Shown here piece after piece: positions 18,671 through 30,600 of a stretch of 64,000 nt of DNA. Each line of letters begins with the position of its first letter. Position 1 is the first letter of the stretch. A program made the position numbers and the translations under genes. The notes below the pieces were generated by a model that was given only the letters and a program-made list of their open reading frames with translations, searched no databases and was not told where the DNA came from. Source of the DNA: Methylomonas sp. EFPC3 (GTDB lineage Bacteria; Pseudomonadota; Gammaproteobacteria; Methylococcales; Methylomonadaceae); NCBI RefSeq assembly GCF_029643245.1, contig NZ_CP116398.1, positions 2,480,001-2,544,000 of the forward strand, read 5' to 3'.

Positions 18671-20289
18671 ATTTCAATCGCCGCACGATCGGCGTTCGCC
18701 AATAACAAGGTAAAACAGGATTTTTCGCCGGGCGCGTAATACAACTCCGCCCGATTCAATTCGGCCAATTCCCTGGAGATATAAAGTCCCAGCCCGGTAC
18801 CCTGGTGAGACGTGGTGAAAAACGGTTCGAACAGATGCTGCAGATTGTCGGCGCCGATGCCCGGGCCGTTGTCTATCACGCTGATGTAAGGCGAGCCTTG
18901 AGCCAGGCCCGCTTCGATCATCAGCGGTCCAGCTTCCGGGCGACCATACTTCAGCGCGTTGGCGCACAAATTATCCAGAATCTGTTTCAAATGGCCGCCG
19001 TCGATGTAGGCATCCAGGCCTTGGGCCTTAAACGACAGGTTAAACGTGTCTTTTTTCAGCCCCAGATTCAGCCGTTGCTCGCTCAAGTAGGCCGGCAGCC
19101 ACTGGTCCAGCGCGATTGTCTGCTTATGCGACGGCGTGCGCCGCGACAGCTTGAGAATGTCCTCGATAATACCATTCACCCGCTGGCAATGAACCCGGAC
19201 GATCTCGGTTAAGCGTAAATCCTGGGCGTCCAAGGCGCGGGACTCGGCCAGCAATTGGCCGGCATGACTGATCGCCGATAGCGGGTTACGAATTTCGTGG
19301 GCAATACTCGCCGTCAATCGGCCCAAAGAAGCCAGTTTGCTTTGTTGCAGACGCTGGTTGTAGAGGGCGATGTCTTCGAAAATCAACATATTCAAGTTTT
19401 CGCCGTCCATCATCAGTGCCGAGAACCGGACTTGAATTTCACTTCGATCGGGCAAAGACACGATGGCAAAATCCTGCTCCCGGTGTTCGCGCCACAATTC
19501 GAAAGCCTGTTGCAGTTGCGGCGAAATGTCGGCTAGGGTGGCTGGCTGCCGTTCCAGCCCCAATAAACGCAATGCCGAGTGGTTGGATAGCTGGGTCGCC
19601 TCGCCGTCGTCGACAATCATGATGCCGGATTGTAAATGCTGAATGATGTAGCGGTTCAAGCTTTCCAGCCGGGCAATGGTCTGCGCGTGACGTTGCGCCA
19701 GAATCACGGCCTGCTCGGCCCGCTGCGCCAGTATCACCGACAGATAGGCGATCGAAAAGAATGCGACGCCAAGCATGCCGGCATAGGTCAGTGTGGTAGT
19801 TTCAAACGCCCGGGTCTGGATCGCGTAAACCTCTTCGGTCAGAATCGCCACACTCGCCAACGCGGCAAACAAGATCGCACACCGCCCGCCAACCAACAGC
19901 CCGCCAGCCGCAATCGAAATCGCCAGCAAGATACCAATGCCGCTGCCGACCCCGCCACTGGCATGCATCATCAGCGTAATCAAGATGATATCGGTAAAGA
20001 TAAAAATCTGAGCCAATCGGGCGTAACCCAGCCGCTGCCTAAATGCGATTGGCGCGGCAATCAGCGAAATCGCCAAATAAGCCAAACTGGCGAACTGGTA
20101 CAATGCGGTGTCGTAAGAGCCGAGTAGGGACGGACCGAAACGCAAATAAAACAGCATTGCGAACAGGCTGGCGGTGACGAAACGGTACAAGGCAAAGATT
20201 TTCAGCATCAACCAGGCCTGCCGACTGGGAATACCGTAACCTTTGGAAAAGGGACAGGGGTATAAAGTATCGGCCGCTGGCATTCGCAT
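18667..20289 (-). CDS. pilS: Type IV pilus sensor kinase PilS
   Basis: A 540-aa kinase with a six-helix membrane domain in roughly residues 30–190, a PAS domain (about 205–305) and HisKA His 331 in ASIAHEIRNPLSA, followed by an ATPase domain with DNGPGIG and GTGLGLYIS. PilS in Pseudomonas senses pilin level in the inner membrane, and the same layout is seen here. The frame opens at a TTG (20334); ATG 20289 fits better, though a second ATG at 20283 is equally possible. It is divergent from sucC. Confidence 0.87.
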   Translation of the reverse strand: MRMPAADTLYPCPFSKGYGIPSRQAWLMLKIFALYRFVTASLFAMLFYLRFGPSLLGSYDTALYQFASLAYLAISLIAAPIAFRQRLGYARLAQIFIFTDIILITLMMHASGGVGSGIGILLAISIAAGGLLVGGRCAILFAALASVAILTEEVYAIQTRAFETTTLTYAGMLGVAFFSIAYLSVILAQRAEQAVILAQRHAQTIARLESLNRYIIQHLQSGIMIVDDGEATQLSNHSALRLLGLERQPATLADISPQLQQAFELWREHREQDFAIVSLPDRSEIQVRFSALMMDGENLNMLIFEDIALYNQRLQQSKLASLGRLTASIAHEIRNPLSAISHAGQLLAESRALDAQDLRLTEIVRVHCQRVNGIIEDILKLSRRTPSHKQTIALDQWLPAYLSEQRLNLGLKKDTFNLSFKAQGLDAYIDGGHLKQILDNLCANALKYGRPEAGPLMIEAGLAQGSPYISVIDNGPGIGADNLQHLFEPFFTTSHQGTGLGLYISRELAELNRAELYYAPGEKSCFTLLLANADRAAIEI

Positions 20290-20387
20290 TGCCCGTCGTT
20301 TTTTCAGGAGTTGGTTAAAATTAGCGTCCGGCAATCATAGCACCAACTCAAAACGCCGCGATGCCCGCCTCAATATGGAGCACCTAG

Positions 20388-21556
<1,169 letters not shown>

Positions 21557-21557
<1 letters not shown>

Positions 21558-22429
21558 TGAGCATTTTGATCGACAAAAACACTAAAGTCATTTGCCAGGG
21601 CTTTACCGGCAAACAAGGCACCTTCCACTCCGAACAGGCCCTGGCCTACGGCACCCAACTGGTCGGCGGCGTCACGCCGGGCCGCGGCGGTTCTAGTCAC
21701 CTGGAGCTACCGGTGTTCGATACGGTGGAGCAAGCGGTCAAAGCCACCGGCGCCAATGCGACGATGATCTACGTGCCGCCGTTTTTCGCCGCCGATGCGA
21801 TTTTGGAAGCGGTCGCGGCCGGCATCGAATTGATCGTCTGCATCACCGAGGGTATTCCGGTACTGCAGATGCTGAAAGTCAAAGCCGCGATGCAGGGCAC
21901 CCAATCCTTGCTGGTCGGCCCCAACTGCCCCGGCGTGATCACGCCCGGCCAATGCAAGATCGGCATCATGCCCGGCCATATTCACCAGCCCGGCAAAATC
22001 GGCATCGTCTCCCGCTCCGGCACCCTGACCTACGAAGCGGTACACCAAACCACCCGCGAAGGCCTGGGACAAAGCACCTGCGTCGGCATCGGCGGCGACC
22101 CGATCCACGGCATGAACTTCATCGACGTGTTACGTCGGTTCCAGGACGATCCGCAAACCGAGGGTATCGTCATGGTCGGCGAAATCGGCGGTAGCGACGA
22201 GGAACAGGCCGCGGAATTCATCAAAGCCCAGGTCACGAAACCGGTGGTCGGTTACATCGCCGGCCAGACTGCACCGCCCGGTAAACGCATGGGCCACGCC
22301 GGTGCTATCGTCACCGGCGGCAGCGGCACGGCAGAAGGCAAGGTCGCAGCGATGAAAGCGGCCGGCGTCAGCATGGTCAGTTCGCCGTCGGATATCGGTG
22401 CGGCCATGCGGGATTGTTTTTCGAAGTAG
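21557..22429 (+). CDS. sucD: Succinyl-CoA synthetase alpha subunit
   Basis: The CoA-binding, phosphohistidine-bearing subunit that pairs with SucC. The protein is 290 aa; the frame extends further upstream within sucC, but ATG 21557 with GGAGG upstream matches E. coli SucD exactly from its first residues ([16 protein letters not shown]). The phosphorylated histidine is His 247 in MGHAGAI, and [10 protein letters not shown] and [13 protein letters not shown] are intact. The nadE gene follows after three bases. Confidence 0.96.
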
Positions 22430-22432
22430 CCG

Positions 22433-24079
22433 ATGCCCTTGAAAATCGCGTTAGTCCAACTCAATTTCACCGTCGCCGACATTGCCGGCAACGTCGGCAA
22501 AATCCTGGCCGCAGCCGAACAAGCCCGGGAGCGGCGAGCCGACATCGTCGTGTTCCCCGAATTGTGCGTGACCGGCTATCCGCCGGAAGACCTGTTGCTG
22601 CGAGCCGATTTCTTGGCTCAATCGGAACAGGCCGTTCGGCAACTGGTCGCGCAAATTCAAGGCATCGTCGCCGTGATCGGCTTCCCGCGCCGCCGGGATG
22701 GCAAGTTGTACAACGCCGCGGCTGCCATCCGCGACGGCGCCATCTTCGCCGAGTACCATAAAACCGCGCTGCCCAACTACGGTGTGTTCGACGAGCAACG
22801 CTATTTCGAGCCCGGAACCGGCTGTTGCGTATTCGAAACCAATGGCCGCAAGTTGGCACTGGCGATCTGCGAGGATGTCTGGCTGCCCGCCACCATGGCC
22901 GCTAACCGCGATGCCGGCGCCGACATCGTGCTGGCCTTGAATGCGTCGCCGTTCCACGCCGGCAAGATGCAGCAGCGCGAGGACATCATCTGCAATCATG
23001 TCCGCGCCGCCGGCATCCCGCTGGTGTACGTCAACCAGATCGGCGGCCAGGACGAACTGATATTCGACGGCGCCTCGTTCGTCGCCGATAAAAGCGGCGA
23101 AGTGGTTTATCGCGCGGCGGAATTCGAAGAGCAACTCGATGTAGTCGAATTCGATGGCACTTTGCCGGCCCGAACCGGCATCGTTGCGCTTTACCAGCCC
23201 ATCGTCAGCGAATACAAGGCCTTGTTGCTCGGGATTCGCGACTACGTGCGCAAGAACGGCTTTCACGGCGCGATTCTGGGCCTGTCCGGCGGCATCGACT
23301 CAGCGCTGGTACTGGCACTGGCCGCCGATGCGCTCGGCGCCGACCGGGTGGAGGCGGTGGCGATGCCATCGCGCTATACCGCCGACATCAGCAACGAAGA
23401 CGCCAGACTGGAAGCCGAAGCCCTCGGCGTGAAATTCCATACCCTACCGATCGAACCGGCAGTCAACGCCTTTAACCAGATGCTGGCGCCCCTGTTCGCC
23501 GGCAGCCGGAAAGACACCACCGAGGAAAATATCCAGGCCCGCTGCCGCGGCGTATTGCTGATGGCCTTATCCAACAAACAGGGTAAACTGCTGCTGACCA
23601 CCGGCAACAAGAGCGAAATGAGCGTCGGCTACGCCACGCTTTACGGCGACATGGCCGGCGGTTTTGCGCCGTTGAAGGACGTATCCAAATTGATGGTTTA
23701 TAAACTGGCCGAATACCGCAACAGCCTGTCGCCGGTGATTCCGGAGCGGGTCATCACCCGGCCGCCGTCGGCCGAACTGGCGCCGGACCAAAAAGACGAA
23801 GACTCGCTGCCGCCCTACTCGATCCTGGATCCGATTCTGGCCCTCTACATCGAGCAGGACCAATCAGCCGCCGACATCGTCGCCTTGGGTTATCCGCGCG
23901 ACGCGGTCGAACGCGCCATCTCGCTGGTCGACCGCAACGAGTACAAACGCCGGCAATCGCCGCCGGGCATTCGCATTACGCCCAGGGCCTTCGGCCGCGA
24001 CCGGCGTTACCCCATTTCATCGGCTTACCGCGGCACCGCCGCGCTTAATCCAACAGCGCCCGACAACGTTAAGGAGTAA
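22433..24079 (+). CDS. nadE: Glutamine-dependent NAD+ synthetase
   Basis: Amidates deamido-NAD+ to NAD+ using ammonia from glutamine and ATP. The 548-aa protein has an N-terminal nitrilase-fold glutaminase domain with triad Glu 43, Lys 110 and Cys 146 (AICEDVW), then a C-terminal synthetase domain with the ATP PP-loop SGGIDS at 285–290 and the GNKSEMSVGY region. It is the long two-domain form, not the short ammonia-only NadE. Its start is three bases beyond sucD, so it is probably in that operon. Confidence 0.95.
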   Translation: MPLKIALVQLNFTVADIAGNVGKILAAAEQARERRADIVVFPELCVTGYPPEDLLLRADFLAQSEQAVRQLVAQIQGIVAVIGFPRRRDGKLYNAAAAIRDGAIFAEYHKTALPNYGVFDEQRYFEPGTGCCVFETNGRKLALAICEDVWLPATMAANRDAGADIVLALNASPFHAGKMQQREDIICNHVRAAGIPLVYVNQIGGQDELIFDGASFVADKSGEVVYRAAEFEEQLDVVEFDGTLPARTGIVALYQPIVSEYKALLLGIRDYVRKNGFHGAILGLSGGIDSALVLALAADALGADRVEAVAMPSRYTADISNEDARLEAEALGVKFHTLPIEPAVNAFNQMLAPLFAGSRKDTTEENIQARCRGVLLMALSNKQGKLLLTTGNKSEMSVGYATLYGDMAGGFAPLKDVSKLMVYKLAEYRNSLSPVIPERVITRPPSAELAPDQKDEDSLPPYSILDPILALYIEQDQSAADIVALGYPRDAVERAISLVDRNEYKRRQSPPGIRITPRAFGRDRRYPISSAYRGTAALNPTAPDNVKE

Positions 24080-24083
24080 ATTC

Positions 24084-25208
24084 ATGTCAATATTGCGTAC
24101 CGTTTTAATCTCTACCGCACTGCTGCTGACGGCTGAGAACGGTCTAGCCCGCGAAATTAATATTCCAGTGCCGATGGAATACCGCTTTATCAAGAGCGTT
24201 TTGGTTAACCAACTCTACACCGGCCCGGACGAATCGGTGCGGGCCTGGAAAGACGGCAAACAATGCAGCTATCTCGACCTGGACCATCCGCAAATCAGCG
24301 GCGAAAACGGCCAAGTCAAAATCCAGAACAACGTCCAGGCCCGGATCGGCACCGCTTTGGGCGGCAAATGCATGGCGCTGGTGGAGTGGTCCGGTATCCT
24401 GCAGACCTTTCAGCAACCCACCGTGGACGCTTCGGGAAATGTGCTGAGCTTTCCGGTCACCCAGCTCAACGCGTTCGACCGCAACGGCCAGCCGCTGAAT
24501 ATCAGCCAGTTGCAATCCTTGATCAAGAAAGCCGCCGAACCGAAACTGTCCGGTTTGAAAATCGACTTGAACCAGGTCCGGCCGGACATCGCTAAAGCTC
24601 TGGTGCCTTACATCGCCGCCGATCACAGCGAAGACTTGCACGATACGATCAATAGCTTGCGCTTCAACCAAGCCAAGGCCGACGCCAACGGCTTACAAAT
24701 CAATTTGGGCTACACGGCCGACAACCCGAACCCGAACAACGTCAAACCGGCCGCGGTTCTAACCGAAACCGAGTTGAAACAATGGCGCGCGCTTTGGCAA
24801 AACTGGCAGGCTTCCCTGGACAAATCGATCGCCACTGCCCAGTTGGGCGGCAATGCCGAGGACACCCGGGCCAAACTGCACGAAGTGTTGCAAAAAGCCG
24901 GCACGGCCTTCGAGCAAGGCCTGAGCAGCGAATCGGTCGCCGAGAACGACCCGGTGCGCAAGTTTTTCAACAGCTCGTGGGATACCTTCGCCCCGTTGTT
25001 GCGCGACGCCTCCAGCCAATTGCCGGGCGGCGAAAAATTGCGTTACGTCACGCTGATTGCCGCGACCGACTTGATGTACGAATTGGAATCGATCGGCTCA
25101 CCGTTGGGCCTGGAAGTCTCTTCCAACGGTTTGCGCAAACTGGCCCGCTCTTTAATCGCTCAGGAATCGGTTAAAAACAAGGGCAAGAAAGCCAAGCGCA
25201 AAGGCTGA
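24084..25208 (+). CDS. Exported protein of unknown function
   Basis: A 374-aa protein with a signal peptide of about 22 residues ending ENGLA, then a soluble domain with no family I recognise. It contains a single Cys pair region (CSYLDL and GKCMALVEW) and ends in a strongly basic tail (KNKGKKAKRKG). It starts four bases after nadE with a good AAGGAG site, so it is co-transcribed with sucCD–nadE, although no functional link to NAD synthesis is visible. The basic tail might bind nucleic acid, LPS or a membrane surface; that is speculation. Confidence 0.75.
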   Translation: MSILRTVLISTALLLTAENGLAREINIPVPMEYRFIKSVLVNQLYTGPDESVRAWKDGKQCSYLDLDHPQISGENGQVKIQNNVQARIGTALGGKCMALVEWSGILQTFQQPTVDASGNVLSFPVTQLNAFDRNGQPLNISQLQSLIKKAAEPKLSGLKIDLNQVRPDIAKALVPYIAADHSEDLHDTINSLRFNQAKADANGLQINLGYTADNPNPNNVKPAAVLTETELKQWRALWQNWQASLDKSIATAQLGGNAEDTRAKLHEVLQKAGTAFEQGLSSESVAENDPVRKFFNSSWDTFAPLLRDASSQLPGGEKLRYVTLIAATDLMYELESIGSPLGLEVSSNGLRKLARSLIAQESVKNKGKKAKRKG

Positions 25209-25548
25209 TCCGGCGGGTGTCGCCTCCTTGACGCTCGTCAAACCCAGCCTGCAGCCCTGAATAGCGCTTTAGTCTGCCGGGTCGCGCCGACATATCTATC
25301 TCCACGGGATTAAAGCCCGCAAGCTTCCGGCTAGGCTGCGGCGGGCGGGGCATCCCGATCTACGGCACTTGGACAGCGTTTCCGGTGCCGATAGCCTCCG
25401 CCGCTTAACTTGTTTGTTTTAGCGAAAATTTACGTTAAGCTTGCCAGCCAGCCGCACGGAACGCGAGTACCCCAACCCGCAGGGCCGGATCGTCGGTGCC
25501 TCGCCCGACAGCTTTCCGGCGCTCGAGAAACTCCAAAGCGAGCGAAAC
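25209..25548. other. 340-base intergenic region with nested inverted repeats
   Basis: GCGGCGG (25338–25344) can pair with CCGCCGC (25398–25404), enclosing a second hairpin CGGCAC/GTGCCG (25363–25368 and 25385–25390). A T-rich stretch TTGTTTGTTTT follows about five bases after the outer stem. This could be a long terminator of the upstream gene or a structured leader of the next one. I see no match to a known c-di-GMP riboswitch core. Confidence 0.45.
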
Positions 25549-27636
25549 ATGCCAGATCACCTGTTCGACATTCACCCGTACATGCCGCACGGCCAATGTT
25601 ATATGTGGCAAAGCGATCTGCTGATGCTGCACGTGGTGTCCGACGCGCTAATCGTTTTGTCTTATTACTCGATCCCGTTCGCACTGCTCTACATCCTGAA
25701 AAAGCGCCTGGACATTCCGTTCAGCTGGATTTACTGGCTGTTCGGCCTGTTCATCTTTCTATGCGGCACGACCCACTTGCTCAGCATCTGGAACGTCTGG
25801 ATACCGGACTATTGGCTGTCCGGTTTCGTCAAACTGGCGACGGCAATGGTTTCGATCAGCACAGCCGCGTTAGTTTGGCCGTTGGTTCCGAAAATCCTGG
25901 CTATCCCCAGCCAAGCGCAATTGGTCGCGGCAAATTCGGCGCTGGCCAGGGAGATCGAGAATCACAAAAACACCGAACGCGAGCTGCGCAAACTCACCCT
26001 GGCGATGCAATACAGCTCCAGCATGGTGATGGTCACCGATGCGCAAACCCAAATCGAATATTGCAATCCCGCCTTCTACCAGATTACCGGCTACACGGCG
26101 GACGAAGTGATCGGGCGCCGAGCCAATCTGCTGAAGTCAGACCTGACCGCCGAAGACACCTACAAGAATCTTTGGACCACCCTGTTGAGCGGCACCGCCT
26201 GGCACGGCGAATTTTTGAACCGCAAGAAAAACGGCGAACTGTTTTGGTGTCTGGAATCGATCGCCCCGATCCTGGCCGACGACAATTCGATCAGCCATTT
26301 CGTTTCCATCATTCACGACATCAGCGACCGCAAGGATACCGAGGAAATCATTCGCCATATGGCGTACTACGACCCGTTGACCGATCTGGCCAACCGCTCG
26401 CTGTTCAACGAACGGCTCGAACAAGCCATCCACCTGGCCAAGCGCAATCCGCAGATCTTTGCGCTGTTCTACCTGGATCTGGACCGTTTCAAAAACATTA
26501 ACGATACCCTGGGGCATTTGGTCGGCGACAAATTGCTGATCGAAGTCGGGAAACGAATTGCGGCCTGCTTGCGTCAGCAAGAAACCGTCGCTCGCCTCGG
26601 CGGCGACGAATTCGCGCTGATCGGCCTGAACCTGACCAGTCCCGCCGACGCCGGCGATATCGCTCAACGCGTGATCAACACCATCAACGAGCCGTATTTC
26701 ATCGACGACCACCAATTGTTCGTCGGCACCAGCCTCGGTATCAGCGTATATCCGCAGGACGCCACCACCAGCGAACAATTGCTGAAACACGCCGACGACG
26801 CCCTGTATCTGGCAAAACAGCACGGCCGTAACACTTTCGAATTCTACAACGCCGCGTCCAACGCCTTATCCCTGCGCCGACTGAACCTGGAAAACCATTT
26901 ACGCCACGGCCTGGCCCGCAACGAATTCTCGCTGGTCTACCAACCTCAAGTCGATCTGGCCAGCGGCAGCATCATCGGCTCGGAGGTATTGCTGCGCTGG
27001 ACGCCGGAGCTCGGCGCCGTCGGTCCGGACGAATTCATCCCGATCGCCGAGAACAGCGGCTTAATCGTCGAAATCGGCGAATGGGTCATGCGCACGGCCT
27101 GCCGCGACTATATGTGTTCACCGTTGCGGGAGCGCAACCTGCTATTGGCTATCAACCTGTCGGTGCGGCAGTTCAAGAAAACCACACTGGTCGACAGTGT
27201 GGGCGACATTCTGCACGAAACGGGTTTTCCGGCCGAACGCCTGGAACTGGAAATTACCGAGAGCATGCTGGTGGACGACATAGAGACCGCCATCAAGCAC
27301 ATGCAAGACTTGAAAAACCTCGGCATTCGGCTGGCGATCGACGATTTCGGCACGGGCTTTTCGTCACTCAGTTATTTGAAACGGTTTCCGGTGGACACGC
27401 TGAAAATCGGCAAATCTTTCGTCGCCGACATTTACGACAACCAGAACGACGCCTGCATCGTGCGCTCGATCATCGGCTTGGGGCACGGCTTGAACCTGAA
27501 AGTCCAAGCCGAAGGCGTCGAAACCGAGCAACAATTGACCTTATTGAAGCAGAACAACTGCGACCGCGGCCAGGGCTATTTCTTCCACAAGCCGCTGCCG
27601 ATAGACGAATTTCGCCGGCTGTTCGCCCGGTTTTAA
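25549..27636 (+). CDS. Ethylene-receptor-like sensor with PAS, GGDEF and EAL domains
   Basis: A 695-aa membrane protein. Residues about 25–113 form three membrane helices whose sequence resembles the ethylene-binding domain of plant ETR1: Asp 32, Tyr 39, Ile 42, Pro 43, Cys 72 and His 76 sit at exactly the spacing of ETR1 Asp 25, Tyr 32, Ile 35, Pro 36, Cys 65 and His 69 (LCGTTHLLSIW against VLCGATHLINLW). In ETR1 Cys and His hold Cu(I) that binds ethylene. A PAS domain (about 145–262) follows, then GGDEF (GGDEF at 351–355, no RxxD: RQQE at 342–345) and EAL (EVL 479–481, with INLS, EITES, DDFGTG, LKIGKS and EGVETE). It should read ethylene or copper and change c-di-GMP. The TTG at 25441 is rejected as start. 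Confidence 0.9.
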   Translation: MPDHLFDIHPYMPHGQCYMWQSDLLMLHVVSDALIVLSYYSIPFALLYILKKRLDIPFSWIYWLFGLFIFLCGTTHLLSIWNVWIPDYWLSGFVKLATAMVSISTAALVWPLVPKILAIPSQAQLVAANSALAREIENHKNTERELRKLTLAMQYSSSMVMVTDAQTQIEYCNPAFYQITGYTADEVIGRRANLLKSDLTAEDTYKNLWTTLLSGTAWHGEFLNRKKNGELFWCLESIAPILADDNSISHFVSIIHDISDRKDTEEIIRHMAYYDPLTDLANRSLFNERLEQAIHLAKRNPQIFALFYLDLDRFKNINDTLGHLVGDKLLIEVGKRIAACLRQQETVARLGGDEFALIGLNLTSPADAGDIAQRVINTINEPYFIDDHQLFVGTSLGISVYPQDATTSEQLLKHADDALYLAKQHGRNTFEFYNAASNALSLRRLNLENHLRHGLARNEFSLVYQPQVDLASGSIIGSEVLLRWTPELGAVGPDEFIPIAENSGLIVEIGEWVMRTACRDYMCSPLRERNLLLAINLSVRQFKKTTLVDSVGDILHETGFPAERLELEITESMLVDDIETAIKHMQDLKNLGIRLAIDDFGTGFSSLSYLKRFPVDTLKIGKSFVADIYDNQNDACIVRSIIGLGHGLNLKVQAEGVETEQQLTLLKQNNCDRGQGYFFHKPLPIDEFRRLFARF

Positions 27637-27666
27637 GGATCCGGACGGCCAGACGGCTATCGGGCT

Positions 27667-30600
27667 TTATGCGTTAAGGCAGCGGTAAGGCCCCAGCGGA
27701 TCGGCACCCAAAGTACCGACCAGCGATTTCAAATACTCCGGACCCGACACTTGCTGCAGTTTGCGTTGCGATTGCTGCAACCGTTCCGTCAGCTTCAATT
27801 CGCCAACCACGGCCTGATGACTGTTGTCGCGTAAAAATCCCTCCAGATAGCCGACGTGGCGCCGCCACAAAGCCATTTCCCGCTGCTGTTTGAGTTCCAG
27901 CCGCTCATGGTACCAATCCGCCGCCAGCAGATACTCGCGGCTAAACATGGCCCTGATCTCCGGATGGTGAGCGTCCTTACCTTCGTAATGGCCGAGCGCC
28001 ATGATGTGCAGCAGCGCATACAACGGCGGGCAGGCGTCTTCGATACTGCCGTCGTCCAGATATTGCTGGGCCACCCGCTGCTGGGTCTCGACGATGTTGT
28101 TGACGCCGTCGACGAACACCTCCAGGTCTTGCCGTTCCGGTTGCAGGATCTCGTCGGTGAACACCGCGTAAGGATTGTCGAAGATCTTGCCCATCAGGCT
28201 ATGCACGAAATGGCTGGTGATGCGGTAGCCGAGCCGGCTGGCCATGACCAGTTGGCCTTTGTGCTCGAAATCGGTCAACGGCTCCAGGTAACCGTGTTGC
28301 AACAGGTAATCGGCTTCGCGTTCCTGGCGCGACAAGCGGGCCCAGATTTCCGGAATCAGCAAACTGATGTCGTGGTCGACGCGGGTGTCGGGGCCGATAT
28401 GGCCGGCCGAGCTGGAAAACCCCGGATAGCCGGTCAGGATATAAGACACCAAGGTGTTGTTCAGGTCGGTGATGCCGCGCAAGGCGTTGAACGGGCCCTT
28501 GGTCAGCGCGCCCTCGCTGCCGGCGCCGGTGGTCGACGGCGACTTGCCGGTCAGCGAGCTGATGAAGTCCATGAACAACTCCGGCAACTCCTGGTAATGA
28601 ATCGGGTTGTACACCGCCAGCGGCCGGATTCCGGGTTCGGGCGGATTGTTGCGCCGGCCGGTCAGCACCGCATCCACCGGATGGCACAAGGGCTGGTTCA
28701 GCGGAATCTTTCGGTGCAGGCGGGCCCCGACTTCGGCGACATATTTACGCAGCGGCTTGACCACATCGACCCGGGTTTCCAGGTAGCGCGGATTTTTCGA
28801 GGGTTTGCCATCCACCAAACGCGGATGCGCGGAAGACACCACGAACCCCTTGCCGTCCTGATAGGCATCGCTCAATAGGTTTTGCATCGGCGGGGTAAAT
28901 TTGGAGAAAGTCATCACGTCTTCGACCACCGCGGCCAATTTTGCCGGATCCAGCGGCTCGAAATTAGCCATGAAATTGCCGGGGCCGGACATGTTGGCTT
29001 CGGTCTGCTTGTCGTAGCCGGGGATGATCGCATCGTCCGGCCGCTGAAACAGCCGGTATTCGCAGTTGGTGACCAGTTTCAAGCTCATCTGGTAACCGGC
29101 ATCCGGCAACCACGGCAGTACTGATGCGGTCGGTACCACCACAGAGGCGCTGATGTCGTCTTCCATCTGCACTTTCTCGCAGGCGATGTAGTCCTGGCGT
29201 ACCTTAAACGTACGCCAGCCGCCTTCGGCGTCGAAACCGACCCGCAAATAGGTGGCGACGATCTTTCGTTGGTTCAGTTTCAGCTCGTGGCCCGGCGCGC
29301 CGTCGATGACATCCACGGACAAATGGTCGCGCCAGTGTTCGCCCCACTCCTCGCGGTAAAAGCGTTTGATCAGGAACACCAACGCCAGAATGCTGGGCGG
29401 TATCGACTTCAGCCAGTTGTTGAACTCCGGCGTGTGGTAACTGGACGGCGTCAATAATTTGATCACCGAGCCCAGGCTGCGCTCCGGACTCAAAATCTTG
29501 CGGGCCGGATCGCGATCTTCGTGCTCGTAGCCCGGCAGAAAGCGGCCGGTGTAGTCCTTGTCGAAAATTGCCTGCACCCGGTCCAGGTCGTGCTGCAAAT
29601 CGTCGACGAACAGCGGTCCGTAAATCACCGCATCCTCGATGGATTTGGAAATTTCCGACTTGCCGCCGCCGGACACGGTACACGGCTTGTGGCAAAAGGT
29701 ACCTTCGGCGACGGTACCGATCAACCGCCAGGACGGCGCGCCGGGGTGCTTGCACATCTCGATCTTATAGCCGTTGGGCTGCACGTAAATCTTGCCCGGT
29801 TGCAGCCGGATGCTATGGCTCTGGCCGTTTCTGATCCAGGTGATTTTCTGGTTGTTCAGGCTCATCCGCAGGTCTTGCGGCACGTAAATGATGTCCGGAT
29901 ATTGCTTGTCGATGGCGTAGCCTTCCGGCTGCATGTCCATGATGGCGCCGTAACGATAAACCATGTCGTCGAAATCATAGCCCGGCTCGCGGGTCAGGCT
30001 ACCGATGCCGAATTCGTCGCCGTGGTTGAAGCGGCGGAAGGCCAGCGCGCCGCCGGCATGCTCCTCCTCGGCCAAACCGAACAGATTGGCGGCATAGCTG
30101 ATTTGGGTTTTCACTTCCTTTTTGCAGTAGCCGTAATAGTTGTCGGCGACGAGCGTGACAATGACGCCGGAACGATCGCGGGCGGTCAGTTTAAAGGCCT
30201 GGCCGTCGTTATACAGTTCGGCCGGGTTCTGCCAACACATGCCTTCGGCGCGCTGGCGTTCGCTGGCATCATCCCAGTGCGGCAAGCCCAACTGTTTTTT
30301 GGTGAGCTTGACCAGATGCGGCGCCAGAATCACGCAGCCGCTGTGGCCGGACCAATGTTCGACGTCCAGCGCCGCGTCGCATTCCGGCAAAGCCGGATTG
30401 CCGCCGTTGCCGAAAATACTCTCGACGAAATCGAGGTTGCTGACCAGATTTCCAGGAGCGAAAAAACGGATTTCCATCGATTTTTCGGCTGCAACGCCAG
30501 GGATTTCCGGGCAAACCACCGGCCGCAGCAGCAAGGAGGCGAACATGCGCGCCGGCTGGGGCTGATTGGCGGTAAACGGCAGGGTCAGCAAGTCTGGCGG

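Noticed and set aside
25441-25548. TTG start at 25441 for the ethylene-receptor-like gene
   Set aside because: The 36 extra residues lack the character of the rest of the protein; ATG 25549 gives the correct distance to the membrane helices.
25209-25548. c-di-GMP (GEMM) riboswitch before the ethylene-receptor-like gene
   Set aside because: The conserved GEMM core sequences are not present; only nested hairpins are seen.
27856-28878. Plus-strand ORF (340 aa) opposite the giant minus-strand gene, and 29521–30891 likewise
   Set aside because: Third-position GC shadow frames without ribosome sites; the minus-strand gene is continuous over the region.
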